Below, piece by piece: positions 45,657 through 53,980 of a DNA stretch of 64,000 nt. The translations under genes were made by a program, and so were the position numbers. Numbering within the stretch: the stretch's first letter is position 1; each line of letters opens with the position of its first letter. The notes beneath the pieces are model-generated. The model saw nothing but the letters and a program-made list of their open reading frames with translations. It was not told the origin of the DNA and did not search any database. The DNA comes from Candidatus Gastranaerophilales bacterium (GTDB lineage Bacteria > Cyanobacteriota > Vampirovibrionia > Gastranaerophilales > Gastranaerophilaceae): contig CALUUK010000007.1 in NCBI GenBank assembly GCA_944323955.1, forward strand, positions 62,001 to 126,000. Direction: 5' to 3'.

Positions 45657-46319
45657 ATGGAATATTTTATAACGGGAGTCGATACTGATATAGGAAAAAC
45701 CTTTGTAACGAGAGGTTTGGCTCTGGCGTATGAAGCAAAAGGCAAAAAGGCCGGGGTGTTTAAACCGCTGCAATCCGGGGCAATAAAATCAAATAATGGT
45801 TTATTGGCGCCTGATTTAGAAGCAATAAAAGAATTCTCAAGAACAGTTAATACAAAATGCTCGTATCTGCTTGAAGGCGAGGTTTCGCCTGCTTTAGCTG
45901 CAAGACTTGCGGGTGTAAAAATTAATATAGAAAAAATTAAATCTGATTTTAAAGAATTTTCGCGGCAAAATGATATCACACTGGTAGAAGGAGCAGGCGG
46001 GCTGCTGGCGCCGGCTGCAGATAATATGCTCTGCGCTGATTTAATTAAGGAGTTAAATATACCTATAATTATTGTGACAGTGCCATTTTTGGGCAGACTC
46101 AACCATACTCTTTTAACTATTCATTATGCAAAAACAAATAATATTCCGATAAAAGGCATAATCGTAAATAAAGTCCCCGATAAAACCGATGACCTTGCAT
46201 CTTTAAACTTTATTAATGAACTTCAAAGGTATACTGATATACCGGTTATCGGGGAAATTCAGGAAACAAAAAACGTAAAAGCAGAGATTTTTTTTGATGC
46301 TTTAGCTTGTTTATTATAA
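45657..46319 (+). CDS. bioD: Dethiobiotin synthetase
   Basis: ATP-dependent closure of the ureido ring from DAPA and CO2. 220 residues: P-loop GVDTDIGKTFV at 7-17, FKPLQSGA with the carbamate-site lysine near 37, and VEGAGGLLAP near 112. The NTP base segment IVNKVPD is typical. It forms a bioA-bioD pair with overlapping ribosome-binding region, while bioB is 31 kb away and bioC/bioF-like genes are not seen. The stop overlaps the convergent rsmG by six bases. Confidence 0.94.
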   Translation: MEYFITGVDTDIGKTFVTRGLALAYEAKGKKAGVFKPLQSGAIKSNNGLLAPDLEAIKEFSRTVNTKCSYLLEGEVSPALAARLAGVKINIEKIKSDFKEFSRQNDITLVEGAGGLLAPAADNMLCADLIKELNIPIIIVTVPFLGRLNHTLLTIHYAKTNNIPIKGIIVNKVPDKTDDLASLNFINELQRYTDIPVIGEIQETKNVKAEIFFDALACLL

Positions 46320-47021
46320 AGGATTTTTCTTTATAAGACCGTTTTTACGAGGATATATGGAGGAAGTTTCTTTATTTTTCTTTATTACAATAAGTTTCCT
46401 TGTATTTTCTTCATTCAAAGGAAGTTTATAATCTATTATATCAACAATCTCTGAATTAAGTATTTTTAGCGCATTACGCGCATTTTTTATTTCTTCCTCT
46501 GCCTTAAGTGATTTATAAGCAGCAAAATACCCGCCTGTTTTTACAAAAGGGATTGCATATTCAAGAATCATCCTTAAATCTGCCATTGCGCGTGATACTA
46601 CTACATCATAACCGCTTTTATATGAAGGCGGCAAATCTTCAACGCGGCTGCATAAAGGGGCTATGTTATACAATTTTAGTTCTTCTGCTGCATATTTTAT
46701 GAAGTTAATCTTTTTATTAACGGAATCAATAGGAGTAATATTAAAATTTTCATAAAAAATAGAAAGAGCAATAGAGGGAAATCCCCCGCCGGTTCCGATA
46801 TCTAAGAGTTTTAAAGAGGCGGTGCCGCTTAAATATTTTTCATAAAACAAATTAAACGCAAGGCTGTCAAAGATATGTTTTTCAAAAAGAACAAGCGTAT
46901 CATTACTGCTTACCAGATTTACTTTAGTGTTGTAATCTTTAAAAAGTTCAATAAAAGAAACAAACTTTTGCTCCTGAGCACTGTTAAGATTTATGCCGAT
47001 TAAAGATAATTTTTCAAACAT
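46314..47021 (-). CDS. rsmG: 16S rRNA (guanine-N7)-methyltransferase
   Basis: Methylates G527 of 16S rRNA (GidB). The 235-residue protein has the Rossmann SAM motif LLDIGTGGGFPSIALSIF near 72-89, ITPIDSVNKKINFI, CSRVEDLPP and VVSRAMADL, followed by a C-terminal extension of about 20 Lys/Asn-rich residues. It is the second gene of a two-gene unit, its ATG overlapping the stop of the STAND-like NTPase gene by one base. mnmG, its frequent partner, is not adjacent. Confidence 0.93.
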   Translation of the reverse strand: MFEKLSLIGINLNSAQEQKFVSFIELFKDYNTKVNLVSSNDTLVLFEKHIFDSLAFNLFYEKYLSGTASLKLLDIGTGGGFPSIALSIFYENFNITPIDSVNKKINFIKYAAEELKLYNIAPLCSRVEDLPPSYKSGYDVVVSRAMADLRMILEYAIPFVKTGGYFAAYKSLKAEEEIKNARNALKILNSEIVDIIDYKLPLNEENTRKLIVIKKNKETSSIYPRKNGLIKKNPL

Positions 47022-49579
47022 TATTTTTTCTTCTTAATTTCGTTCAGTAATTTTAGAAACTCATTATCGCCCAAAAGAATTTTTATCCTGTTTATTCCGT
47101 TGTTGATTTTCTTTTGCATTTTTTCGGAAATATGTGAAGGCATAAGATTTTTTGCCAGAATATATGACTTTAATGCTCTTTTATAATCTTCCGACGTAAA
47201 ATAATATTCACCTATTTCATAGTAAATTGAAACAGCATAGCTTATATCATCAAATCGTTTTGCGGCACCCAGAGCTTTTACCAGATATTCATAATGTTTC
47301 TGAGGGAAGTCTTTTTTATTTAGTTCCGCAAGTTTTGTATATGAATAATATAATGCTTCATAATTATTTGTTTGTTTGTCGGCATCAACTGCAAGTTCAT
47401 AATACATTTTTGCAGCCGAAACATTATTATGTTCGTGGGATATCCCTGCTAAATTTGAATAAGCAGAAGATAAGAATAAATTTTCTTCAACATTTGCAGA
47501 TGTTTGAATGCATCTTAAGTAGTATTTTTGCGCCATATCAAGATTGTTATTGTCATCAAGTAACAGTGCATATTTAAAGTAACATTCCGTTAATAATTTT
47601 ACATCAGAATATTTTTCTGCTTCAGTTAATGCCATTTTTGCATATTTTAAAGCATTTTCTGTTTCAAGATTGTTATCTTCAAGTTCGGATAATCCCAAAT
47701 AACATTTTATGGTTGTTTCGGGTGAATTTTCCTCGGTTGAATACAAGATTCTTTCATATGTTTCTTTTACTTTGTCAAATTTATAGGCTTCATTGTATAT
47801 TTGTGCAATATTTAATAATATCTGAAGGGCTTTTTTCAAAGATACGCCGCTGTATATTGAATATGCTTTTTCGTACATTCTGACAGCTTCTTCATAATCT
47901 TGAATTTTTTTATTGCAAACGGCAAGATTTATATATATTACGGGTTCTTTTTCACTGAAAGATTCATCATTATTATAAGAAAGAGCTTTTTTATAATAAA
48001 GAATCGCACTTGAGAAATTATATGCAGCTTCATATTTTTTTGCTATTTCAATGTAATCATCAATACTGTTTGGAACTTCGTCTTTTTTCTCTGATACGGG
48101 ATTTTCTTCCAAAAATATATTCTGCATATTTCTTGCCTGTAAATCAACAAACTCGCGCAGCTTTGTTTCGGCAGAGTCCGAAGAAGAAGCGGCTTGAAGC
48201 AAACGAAAATCCTGACCGGAAAGTTCCAGCCCTTTTCTTTTTATTTTTGTATGTTTTTTTAGGTCTTGAATATATCTCTTTTCGTTTTTTTGCGATTTAT
48301 CTTGTTCTTTTTCATAACCGCTGTTTTTTGAATATGTGAGATAATTAAAATCTTTTGTTTCAGATGTTTTAACTTTGCCTGTTTTAATCAATTCTTCGTG
48401 AGCTTTTTGTATTTTTTCTTTATGATATGCAATTTCCTGCCTCATTGTTTGTCTTGAAAGGAATAATTCCCTGTCAAACGGCTTTAACGGTAATTCTTCA
48501 TCATATAACTTTACAAGATAATCGTGTACCTGTATTTTTGTTTCGGCTGAAAAACTCTTTAGATATTCGGCTTTTATATAATCTTTCATATAATATCGGC
48601 CGAAGTTTTCTGCAATAATATGTTTTTGGAGCAGATATATCATATCTTCTTCGCTCGTAAAATCTCTCGAAAGAAGAAATTCGCGTGTTAATCCGTGTCT
48701 TACCGTTGCAAGCAGAATTAACAATTTTATAAATCTTTCAGATGTAAACGAAAATAGTTTTGAGATAATAAAATCAAGAAAATTTCTTGCTGATTTTGTA
48801 TACTCAGAACAAAATGCGCCAAGAGGAATGTGCATAAGATTTATTATCAAAACAGATAGTTCTATTAAAATGTAGTGCCCGCGTGTCAATTTATACAGTT
48901 CATCAAATTCGTATTTACTTCCCGTAATTGAAAAATTGTTTAAATAATCATACATCTGTTCTTTGCTGAATTGAACCAGATAATGACATACTACGCCCGT
49001 ATCAGAAATAAGATTATCATTTCTGAAGGTTCGTGAGGATATTACAATTTTAATCTTTTCAAAATGACTTAAGAAATTAATAAAATCCAGAATATCTTTC
49101 TGAGATTCTTTAGAACGGGTATTTATTTCAAAAAAATCAAAAATAAACAGCATTGCTTTATTGCAGTTTTTTATATAGGCATTGATTTTTTCGGAAAAAA
49201 TATTGGACTCTATTTTGGGAAGAATAATTTTTTTCTCACTGTAATAAGTGGAGAAGTCTTTGAAAAAAGAAAGAAGCACATCATCAAGATTAACGGATTC
49301 TCCGTATGTTGTTTTAAATACAAGAACATCATCCGATACAAAATCCGTAAAAATATTAACCGTATGTGTCTTGCCGGAACCCATAAAGCCGTTCAAAATA
49401 AAAATATTATTCGAACTTTCAAGAAAGTTTAAAAAAGAGAGAAATGCAGGAATATTGTGTTTAAGAATATAATTGTTCTCTTTAAACGCAAGAAAATCTT
49501 CAAGGTCGGATGCACTTATCCCGCCTTCTTTATACAAAGACTTTATACTTTCCTTTATGAAGCTGTAGCTCATACTCAT
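47021..49579 (-). CDS. STAND-like P-loop NTPase with TPR repeats
   Basis: 852 residues. Walker A GFMGSGKT at 64-71 and a Walker B-like hydrophobic strand ending in Asp (MLFIFDFFE near 140-150), then KIVISSRT (sensor-like), place residues 30-390 in the AAA/STAND group. A charged linker (390-520) follows. Residues 520-840 hold at least seven TPR units (ALLYYKKALSYN, EEAVRMYEKAYSIY, AKMYYELAVDADKQ). STAND proteins of this type act as ligand-gated switches or transcription regulators; no effector (HTH, protease, nuclease) is seen at either end. A second ATG two codons in (49573) is also possible. Coupled to rsmG by TAATG. Confidence 0.7.
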   Translation of the reverse strand: MSMSYSFIKESIKSLYKEGGISASDLEDFLAFKENNYILKHNIPAFLSFLNFLESSNNIFILNGFMGSGKTHTVNIFTDFVSDDVLVFKTTYGESVNLDDVLLSFFKDFSTYYSEKKIILPKIESNIFSEKINAYIKNCNKAMLFIFDFFEINTRSKESQKDILDFINFLSHFEKIKIVISSRTFRNDNLISDTGVVCHYLVQFSKEQMYDYLNNFSITGSKYEFDELYKLTRGHYILIELSVLIINLMHIPLGAFCSEYTKSARNFLDFIISKLFSFTSERFIKLLILLATVRHGLTREFLLSRDFTSEEDMIYLLQKHIIAENFGRYYMKDYIKAEYLKSFSAETKIQVHDYLVKLYDEELPLKPFDRELFLSRQTMRQEIAYHKEKIQKAHEELIKTGKVKTSETKDFNYLTYSKNSGYEKEQDKSQKNEKRYIQDLKKHTKIKRKGLELSGQDFRLLQAASSSDSAETKLREFVDLQARNMQNIFLEENPVSEKKDEVPNSIDDYIEIAKKYEAAYNFSSAILYYKKALSYNNDESFSEKEPVIYINLAVCNKKIQDYEEAVRMYEKAYSIYSGVSLKKALQILLNIAQIYNEAYKFDKVKETYERILYSTEENSPETTIKCYLGLSELEDNNLETENALKYAKMALTEAEKYSDVKLLTECYFKYALLLDDNNNLDMAQKYYLRCIQTSANVEENLFLSSAYSNLAGISHEHNNVSAAKMYYELAVDADKQTNNYEALYYSYTKLAELNKKDFPQKHYEYLVKALGAAKRFDDISYAVSIYYEIGEYYFTSEDYKRALKSYILAKNLMPSHISEKMQKKINNGINRIKILLGDNEFLKLLNEIKKKK

Positions 49580-49638
49580 ATAATATATTATTATTCCTCT
49601 GTTTCATATCTGCTAAACAGTGTATTTTGTAAATTAAA

Positions 49639-49668
49639 TTGCAGTTATGCTGAAAAATCTGATATAAT
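49639..49668 (+). promoter_or_regulatory. Extended -10 promoter giving a probable leaderless mRNA
   Basis: -35 TTGCAG (49639-49644), 18-base spacer, TGA-TATAAT extended -10 (49660-49668). The ATG at 49675 lies six bases after the -10, so transcription should begin at the start codon. Confidence 0.6.
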
Positions 49669-49674
49669 ACGGGT

Positions 49675-50337
49675 ATGAAGAATATATTAATTTGTATAAC
49701 GATTATAATTTTGTCTGTATTTTCTCTGCCGGCTTTGGCAGATATAATACCATTGAGCAGTAAAAGCATAAAATATTACGGTGTCGGGGTATTGAATATG
49801 CCGAAAAGTTATAAGGTTTATGAATATCCCAGACATGATGCCGATATTATACGGGAAGTAAATTATGAAGGTATAAAAAAGTCGGCAATAGTAAATACTA
49901 TTGATATGCGAAAGGTTTCATATATTGCATATGTGCCTTCAAATGATGTTGCTCTTTTAACGGTGGAATTAAATCCCGGAACTAATTGGTACCGCGTATA
50001 TATTAATCAGTCGACAGGAGAACTGGGCTGGGTTTATTGCGAAGATGATTCTTCTTTCTATACTTACAGGCAGGTATTTTATAAATGGGGTAAAAAATAC
50101 GGCTTAAGAGCTTTCAGTGACCTTTCAAAAGAAGAAAAGGTTTTATATTCAAAAGAAGATAAAACATCAAAAGTGCTTGATGAATTTTCTTATCCTAAAT
50201 TTATCACCTTTACGGTAATACGTGGAAATTGGCTTCTTGCAACTGTTCAGGATGTTTCAGGTCAGCCTAAAGTGGGCTGGTTTAACTGGAGAAACGATGA
50301 CGGAACTCTGAACATGTTCCCTAATTTTAAAGAATAA
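49675..50337 (+). CDS. Secreted SH3-like protein of unknown function
   Basis: 220 residues with a clear signal peptide (MKNILICITIIILSVFSL, cleavage after ALA at 22). The mature part has two stretches that read like bacterial SH3 folds: SYKVYEYPRHDADIIREV at the start, and KVLYSKEDKTSKVLDEFSYPKF then VGWFNWRNDDG at the end. The phrases GWVYCEDD and GWFNW are typical hydrophobic cores. No enzyme motif. Possibly binds cell wall or protein in the periplasm; inference only. Confidence 0.65.
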   Translation: MKNILICITIIILSVFSLPALADIIPLSSKSIKYYGVGVLNMPKSYKVYEYPRHDADIIREVNYEGIKKSAIVNTIDMRKVSYIAYVPSNDVALLTVELNPGTNWYRVYINQSTGELGWVYCEDDSSFYTYRQVFYKWGKKYGLRAFSDLSKEEKVLYSKEDKTSKVLDEFSYPKFITFTVIRGNWLLATVQDVSGQPKVGWFNWRNDDGTLNMFPNFKE

Positions 50338-50344
50338 TTAAATT

Positions 50345-50611
50345 CTATACATTATCCTGATTGTGGGCCGGTAAAGATGCCGAATATTCGGCAAGAATTC
50401 TTGCAATATCTGACCCGCTTATAACCACTTCCAATATTAATTGGGCATTGATTAAAAGTTTGTCCGTATATTCAAGTTCATCAGTATCAAAAATTTCAAA
50501 ATCAACAAAATCAGCACCGACATAATTAATTTTGCCGTAACTTTCACTCGAACCCCATTTCATGAATACAAGCTGTTTTTCAAATAATTTTAATTTGTCT
50601 ACCAATCTCAT
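50345..50611 (-). CDS. Small conserved-looking protein of unknown function
   Basis: 88 residues, acidic. Pattern alternates beta-like segments (KQLVFMKWGSSESYGKINYVG, FVDFEIF) and an amphipathic helix (LILEVVISGSDIARILAEY). The first half resembles small Sm-like barrels but I cannot assign it. Codon use and the tight spacing to the convergent neighbour (seven bases) support a real gene. It has its own promoter region shared with the next plus-strand gene. Confidence 0.5.
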   Translation of the reverse strand: MRLVDKLKLFEKQLVFMKWGSSESYGKINYVGADFVDFEIFDTDELEYTDKLLINAQLILEVVISGSDIARILAEYSASLPAHNQDNV

Positions 50612-50715
50612 TGAATATTTTCTCCAAGTGTATATTTAACATGATAATGTTTTAAAATCCAATAGTCAAATTGATTTATAATGTAAATTTTTTTAAACAA
50701 AAAAAGATATATTAT

Positions 50716-50745
50716 CAATTAAAACTTTTGAATACCTTTTAATTG
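50716..50745. repeat. Perfect inverted repeat upstream of the kinase-like gene
   Basis: CAATTAAAA (50716-50724) and TTTTAATTG (50737-50745), 12-base spacer, 22 bases before the ATG at 50767 and overlapping the likely 5' region. Candidate operator or hairpin that would sequester the start region only partly. Confidence 0.4.
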
Positions 50746-50766
50746 TTAAGAAAAGGATGGGTATAA

Positions 50767-51786
50767 ATGAATATTGGTGCAATAAATACGCAAATACAGC
50801 TAAAAAATTATATAGGATTGGCAAAAACAGCGTCTTTTAAAAGTTTAAATTCCGTTGATACTTTTGAAAAAACAACAGTTCCACAATCTTCAAATGAAGC
50901 AATTGACTGGATGCAGCAAACGAATTTTGTAAACACCCGTTTGACGAATATTATTAATAATGATGATAATATTGCCGGAGAAGGATTTAATCATATTGCA
51001 TATTCTATTCCCGATAATGAAAAATACATCCTTAGAAGCGGGAAAGCTGATGCTATTAAAGGAAGAATAGTAAGCAGCGAGATAAAAGATATTGAAGATA
51101 AAAATTTGAGGGTAAATATAGGACAGCCCGTTGCGGAGATAGTCTTTAAAACTGAAAAATCACCTGTCATAGGACGTATCGAAGTTCTGAAAAAACAAAC
51201 AGGAGAACCCGTCGGAGTAAAGCCGCCGAGTGCAATTTATATTGAAGATACTGATAAATTAAGAGAAAATGAATTACCTTATGAAGATATTTCAAGAAAA
51301 GAGGCATATGCAAGAACTATTCATAAGGTGGCTGAATTGCCTGTTGAAGCATATGAAAAATTTCTTGAAGATATAACTTTGGCTTCAAAAGCGGGTTATA
51401 AATTTGATTATTATAATTCTAATAATATTTTAGTAGATGATAAAGGGCAAGCATTAAACATTATAGATATGGATAAATGTTCTATTGATGTTGACTACGG
51501 CAGTGTTTTGTACGCACTTACAAATATTGAATATTTTAATACATTCACAAGCAGGTACGAAGCACCCGTAATGAGTGATGAACAAAAAATGGCAGCAATT
51601 GATGATACAATAGCTATTATTGATAAATATATACAGGCAATGAAAAACAAAGGTCTTAAATTTGAAAGAGATAACAGTTCTGTTTATTTTTATAAATTAC
51701 TTGTAAGTATGCCGTTTTCATTCTTCTGTAAATCTTTTGATACAAATGAACAGTGGCTTAAACTCAAACAGATGGGCGTTGCATAA
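50767..51786 (+). CDS. Protein with kinase-fold motifs, unknown role
   Basis: 339 residues. A run of features recalls eukaryotic-like or aminoglycoside-type kinases: G-loop-like AGEGFNHIAY (Gly71, Gly73) followed ten residues later by KYILRSGKA where the ATP lysine would be; a helix with conserved acid; then YKFDYYNSNNILVDD, where Asp214 and Asn219 have the spacing of the catalytic HxD(x4)N loop, and IIDMDKC (Asp234, Asp236) where DFG would be. The first 30 residues are low-complexity. Homology is unproven and some positions differ, so it could be a pseudokinase. A good AAAGGAT ribosome-binding site precedes it. Confidence 0.5.
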   Translation: MNIGAINTQIQLKNYIGLAKTASFKSLNSVDTFEKTTVPQSSNEAIDWMQQTNFVNTRLTNIINNDDNIAGEGFNHIAYSIPDNEKYILRSGKADAIKGRIVSSEIKDIEDKNLRVNIGQPVAEIVFKTEKSPVIGRIEVLKKQTGEPVGVKPPSAIYIEDTDKLRENELPYEDISRKEAYARTIHKVAELPVEAYEKFLEDITLASKAGYKFDYYNSNNILVDDKGQALNIIDMDKCSIDVDYGSVLYALTNIEYFNTFTSRYEAPVMSDEQKMAAIDDTIAIIDKYIQAMKNKGLKFERDNSSVYFYKLLVSMPFSFFCKSFDTNEQWLKLKQMGVA

Positions 51787-51882
51787 TTTTTGTAAATTTT
51801 ACACTTATTATCGTTACAAAATAAATAAAAATATTTTGTTTCATATTTAATTCTGGTATAGTCATAGAAAAGGAAAAAAGTC

Positions 51883-52743
51883 GTGACTGGTACTTTAATC
51901 AGAAATATTGAATCTGAGACAGACTATGCAGGTAAATACGTTTCTTCCCCGATGGTGCAATCAAGAAGTATTGAAGCCCGATTGTCCATGATTTTTAAAA
52001 ATGAAATCAATTCCGAAGCAGGTGTTCTTCTTGATTACAATCCGAAAGTAATAAGAAAGTTGGCAATGTTTATTGCAGGTGATATAAGGCGTTCCGCATC
52101 TGTCGGAATAGCGGGTGAAACTGCAAGCGGCAAGTCTACAATTACTCTTGATATTATTGATACAATAGAAAAATTTGCAGCAGGATATAATTTAAAACAT
52201 ATTATAACCAGAGTAAACACGGATGATTATTATTATGATCGTTCTCAAGAGGTAAAAAAAGCCGGAGGAATGGCGGAATTCGCCAAGAATTATGATTTTG
52301 ACGTTCCCGAAGCACTTGAACTTGACCTTATGTGTCGTCATATTAACGAACTTCTTTGCGGTAATTCGGTGATGCTTCCGAAATATGACATGTCAGGTAC
52401 TACAATAAGATGGGATAACCATACATTAGCCAATCCTTCCAGAATTATAATTTCGGAAGGATTGTTTACACTTACCGATAAAATTAAAGATGTCTTTGAC
52501 TTTAAAATTTATGTTGATATAGACAGAGATATCCAGAAAAAGAGATTTTTCATAAGAGCACATGAAAGAGGACTGGGGGCTTCTTCACAGACAATGTATG
52601 ACAATGCTTCAAATAAAGCCGAAATATATATTCGTCCCTGCAGAAAAGATGCGGATATAGTGCTTGCGGGTGAAGCTGATCGTGAAGGTTACAGAAAATT
52701 TCTAAATAAAATAATTTCGGTTATAGAACGGGTTTATTTTTAA
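51883..52743 (+). CDS. Uridine kinase-like P-loop kinase
   Basis: 286 residues from a GTG start with AAAAGGA eight bases upstream. Walker A GETASGKST near 85-93, the TDDYYYDRS segment (phosphate-acceptor site Asp pair), FDVPEALELDLM, PKYDMSGTT and ISEGLFTL fit uridine kinase/phosphoribulokinase-family enzymes. The C-terminus has IYVDIDRDIQKKRFFIRAHERG, the lid region. It is about 70 residues longer than Udk because of an N-terminal extension. It precedes nadD by 12 bases and could share its transcript; pyrimidine salvage is the simplest guess for function. Confidence 0.75.
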   Translation: MTGTLIRNIESETDYAGKYVSSPMVQSRSIEARLSMIFKNEINSEAGVLLDYNPKVIRKLAMFIAGDIRRSASVGIAGETASGKSTITLDIIDTIEKFAAGYNLKHIITRVNTDDYYYDRSQEVKKAGGMAEFAKNYDFDVPEALELDLMCRHINELLCGNSVMLPKYDMSGTTIRWDNHTLANPSRIIISEGLFTLTDKIKDVFDFKIYVDIDRDIQKKRFFIRAHERGLGASSQTMYDNASNKAEIYIRPCRKDADIVLAGEADREGYRKFLNKIISVIERVYF

Positions 52744-52755
52744 GACGGGCAGTAT

Positions 52756-53355
52756 ATGAGTATTTGTTTATATCAGGGGAGTTTTAACCCAATACATAAT
52801 GCGCATTTAAAAGTTGCGGAATATGTCCATGAAAAATACGGATTTGAAAAAATAGTTTTTATTCCTGCTTTTAAACCCCCTCATAAAGATAATAATGAGT
52901 TTGATGCGGATAATGCCATTCACAGATTGAATATGATTCAAATAGCTATTGATTCAATACCTTATTTTGATGTCAGTGCAATAGAATACACAAGAAACAG
53001 GCCTTCTTATACATATGATACGATTGTTCAAATAAAGCAGATAGTAAAACCGAAAGACAGGATAAATTTTATAATCGGTACTGATGCTTTTATAAAAATT
53101 GAATCCTGGCACAGATCATACGAACTCAAAGACCTTGTAAACTTTATTTTATTTGTCCGTGAGAATAATTTTGATGAAGCTCCTTTTCTTGAATTAAGAA
53201 AAAAAGGTTATCAATATGACTTAACAGAAATGCCTTTTATTGATATTTCAGCAAGTGAAGTTCGTGAAAAAGTCAGACAACATAAAGACTTTTATGATAT
53301 AGTACCAACAAGAGTGGCAGATTATATAAAGCAAAATAATGTATACAAAATATAG
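52756..53355 (+). CDS. nadD: Nicotinate-nucleotide adenylyltransferase
   Basis: Makes deamido-NAD from NaMN and ATP. 199 residues: YQGSFNPIHNAHLKVAEY at 6-23 contains the T/HxGH-type motif, PAFKPPHK near 35, FIIGTDAF near 108 and the C-terminal ISASEVREKV. All family blocks are present. yqeK starts within its last 17 bases, the usual nadD-yqeK arrangement, and no obgE/rsfS neighbours follow. Confidence 0.94.
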   Translation: MSICLYQGSFNPIHNAHLKVAEYVHEKYGFEKIVFIPAFKPPHKDNNEFDADNAIHRLNMIQIAIDSIPYFDVSAIEYTRNRPSYTYDTIVQIKQIVKPKDRINFIIGTDAFIKIESWHRSYELKDLVNFILFVRENNFDEAPFLELRKKGYQYDLTEMPFIDISASEVREKVRQHKDFYDIVPTRVADYIKQNNVYKI

Positions 53356-53917
53356 TATCGAAGAAATAAAAGAAAAATTAAAATGTACATTGAATGAAGA
53401 ACGTTTTCTTCATTCAATAGGCACAATGGAGAAGGCAGCGGAACTTGCAAAAGAATTCGGATGTGATGTTGAAAAGGCTCAAATCGCAGGGCTTTTACAT
53501 GACTGTGCAAAATGTCTTTCCAAAGAAGAAATGGAAAAAATGCAGCATACATTTGAAGATTGTGAGAAACTGAGCGTTAAAACATGGCATGCTCCGATAG
53601 GCGCGTATACGGCTGAAAATGATTATGGTGTTACGGATAAGGAAATTCTGTCCGCAATCAGATGGCATACGATAGGCAAAAAAAATATGACTGATTTTGA
53701 AAAAATAGTCTTTCTTGCAGATAAAATTGAAGAGAGAACAAGAGAAGAAAAATACCGCAGTAAAATAGAAAAAACACTCAAAAAGACTCACAATCTTGAT
53801 AATGCGATGTTGAAAAGTTTTAAATTGACCATAAAAAGTCTTTTAAAGCGTAAATTACCGATTTGCTATCAAACAATTGATGTTTACAATGATTTGTTGG
53901 AGAAAGTTCAATTCTAA
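53339..53917 (+). CDS. yqeK: HD-domain hydrolase YqeK (symmetrical Ap4A hydrolase family)
   Basis: 192 residues. HD phosphohydrolase core with LLHDCAKCLS near 46-56 (metal HD), HAPIGAYTAENDYG near 83 and a helix bundle, matching YqeK, which hydrolyses diadenosine tetraphosphate to ADP. It overlaps nadD by 17 bases, typical for the family. Start is set by conserved position relative to nadD and by lack of a better ribosome-binding site. Possibly followed by the downstream radical SAM gene at 63 bases, but a separate transcript is equally likely. Confidence 0.92.
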   Translation: MYTKYSIEEIKEKLKCTLNEERFLHSIGTMEKAAELAKEFGCDVEKAQIAGLLHDCAKCLSKEEMEKMQHTFEDCEKLSVKTWHAPIGAYTAENDYGVTDKEILSAIRWHTIGKKNMTDFEKIVFLADKIEERTREEKYRSKIEKTLKKTHNLDNAMLKSFKLTIKSLLKRKLPICYQTIDVYNDLLEKVQF

Positions 53918-53980
53918 AAGGCAGATATTTCACGATGTAAATCGGTATGCTAAAATTATTGAAAAGGAAATTGAATATTT

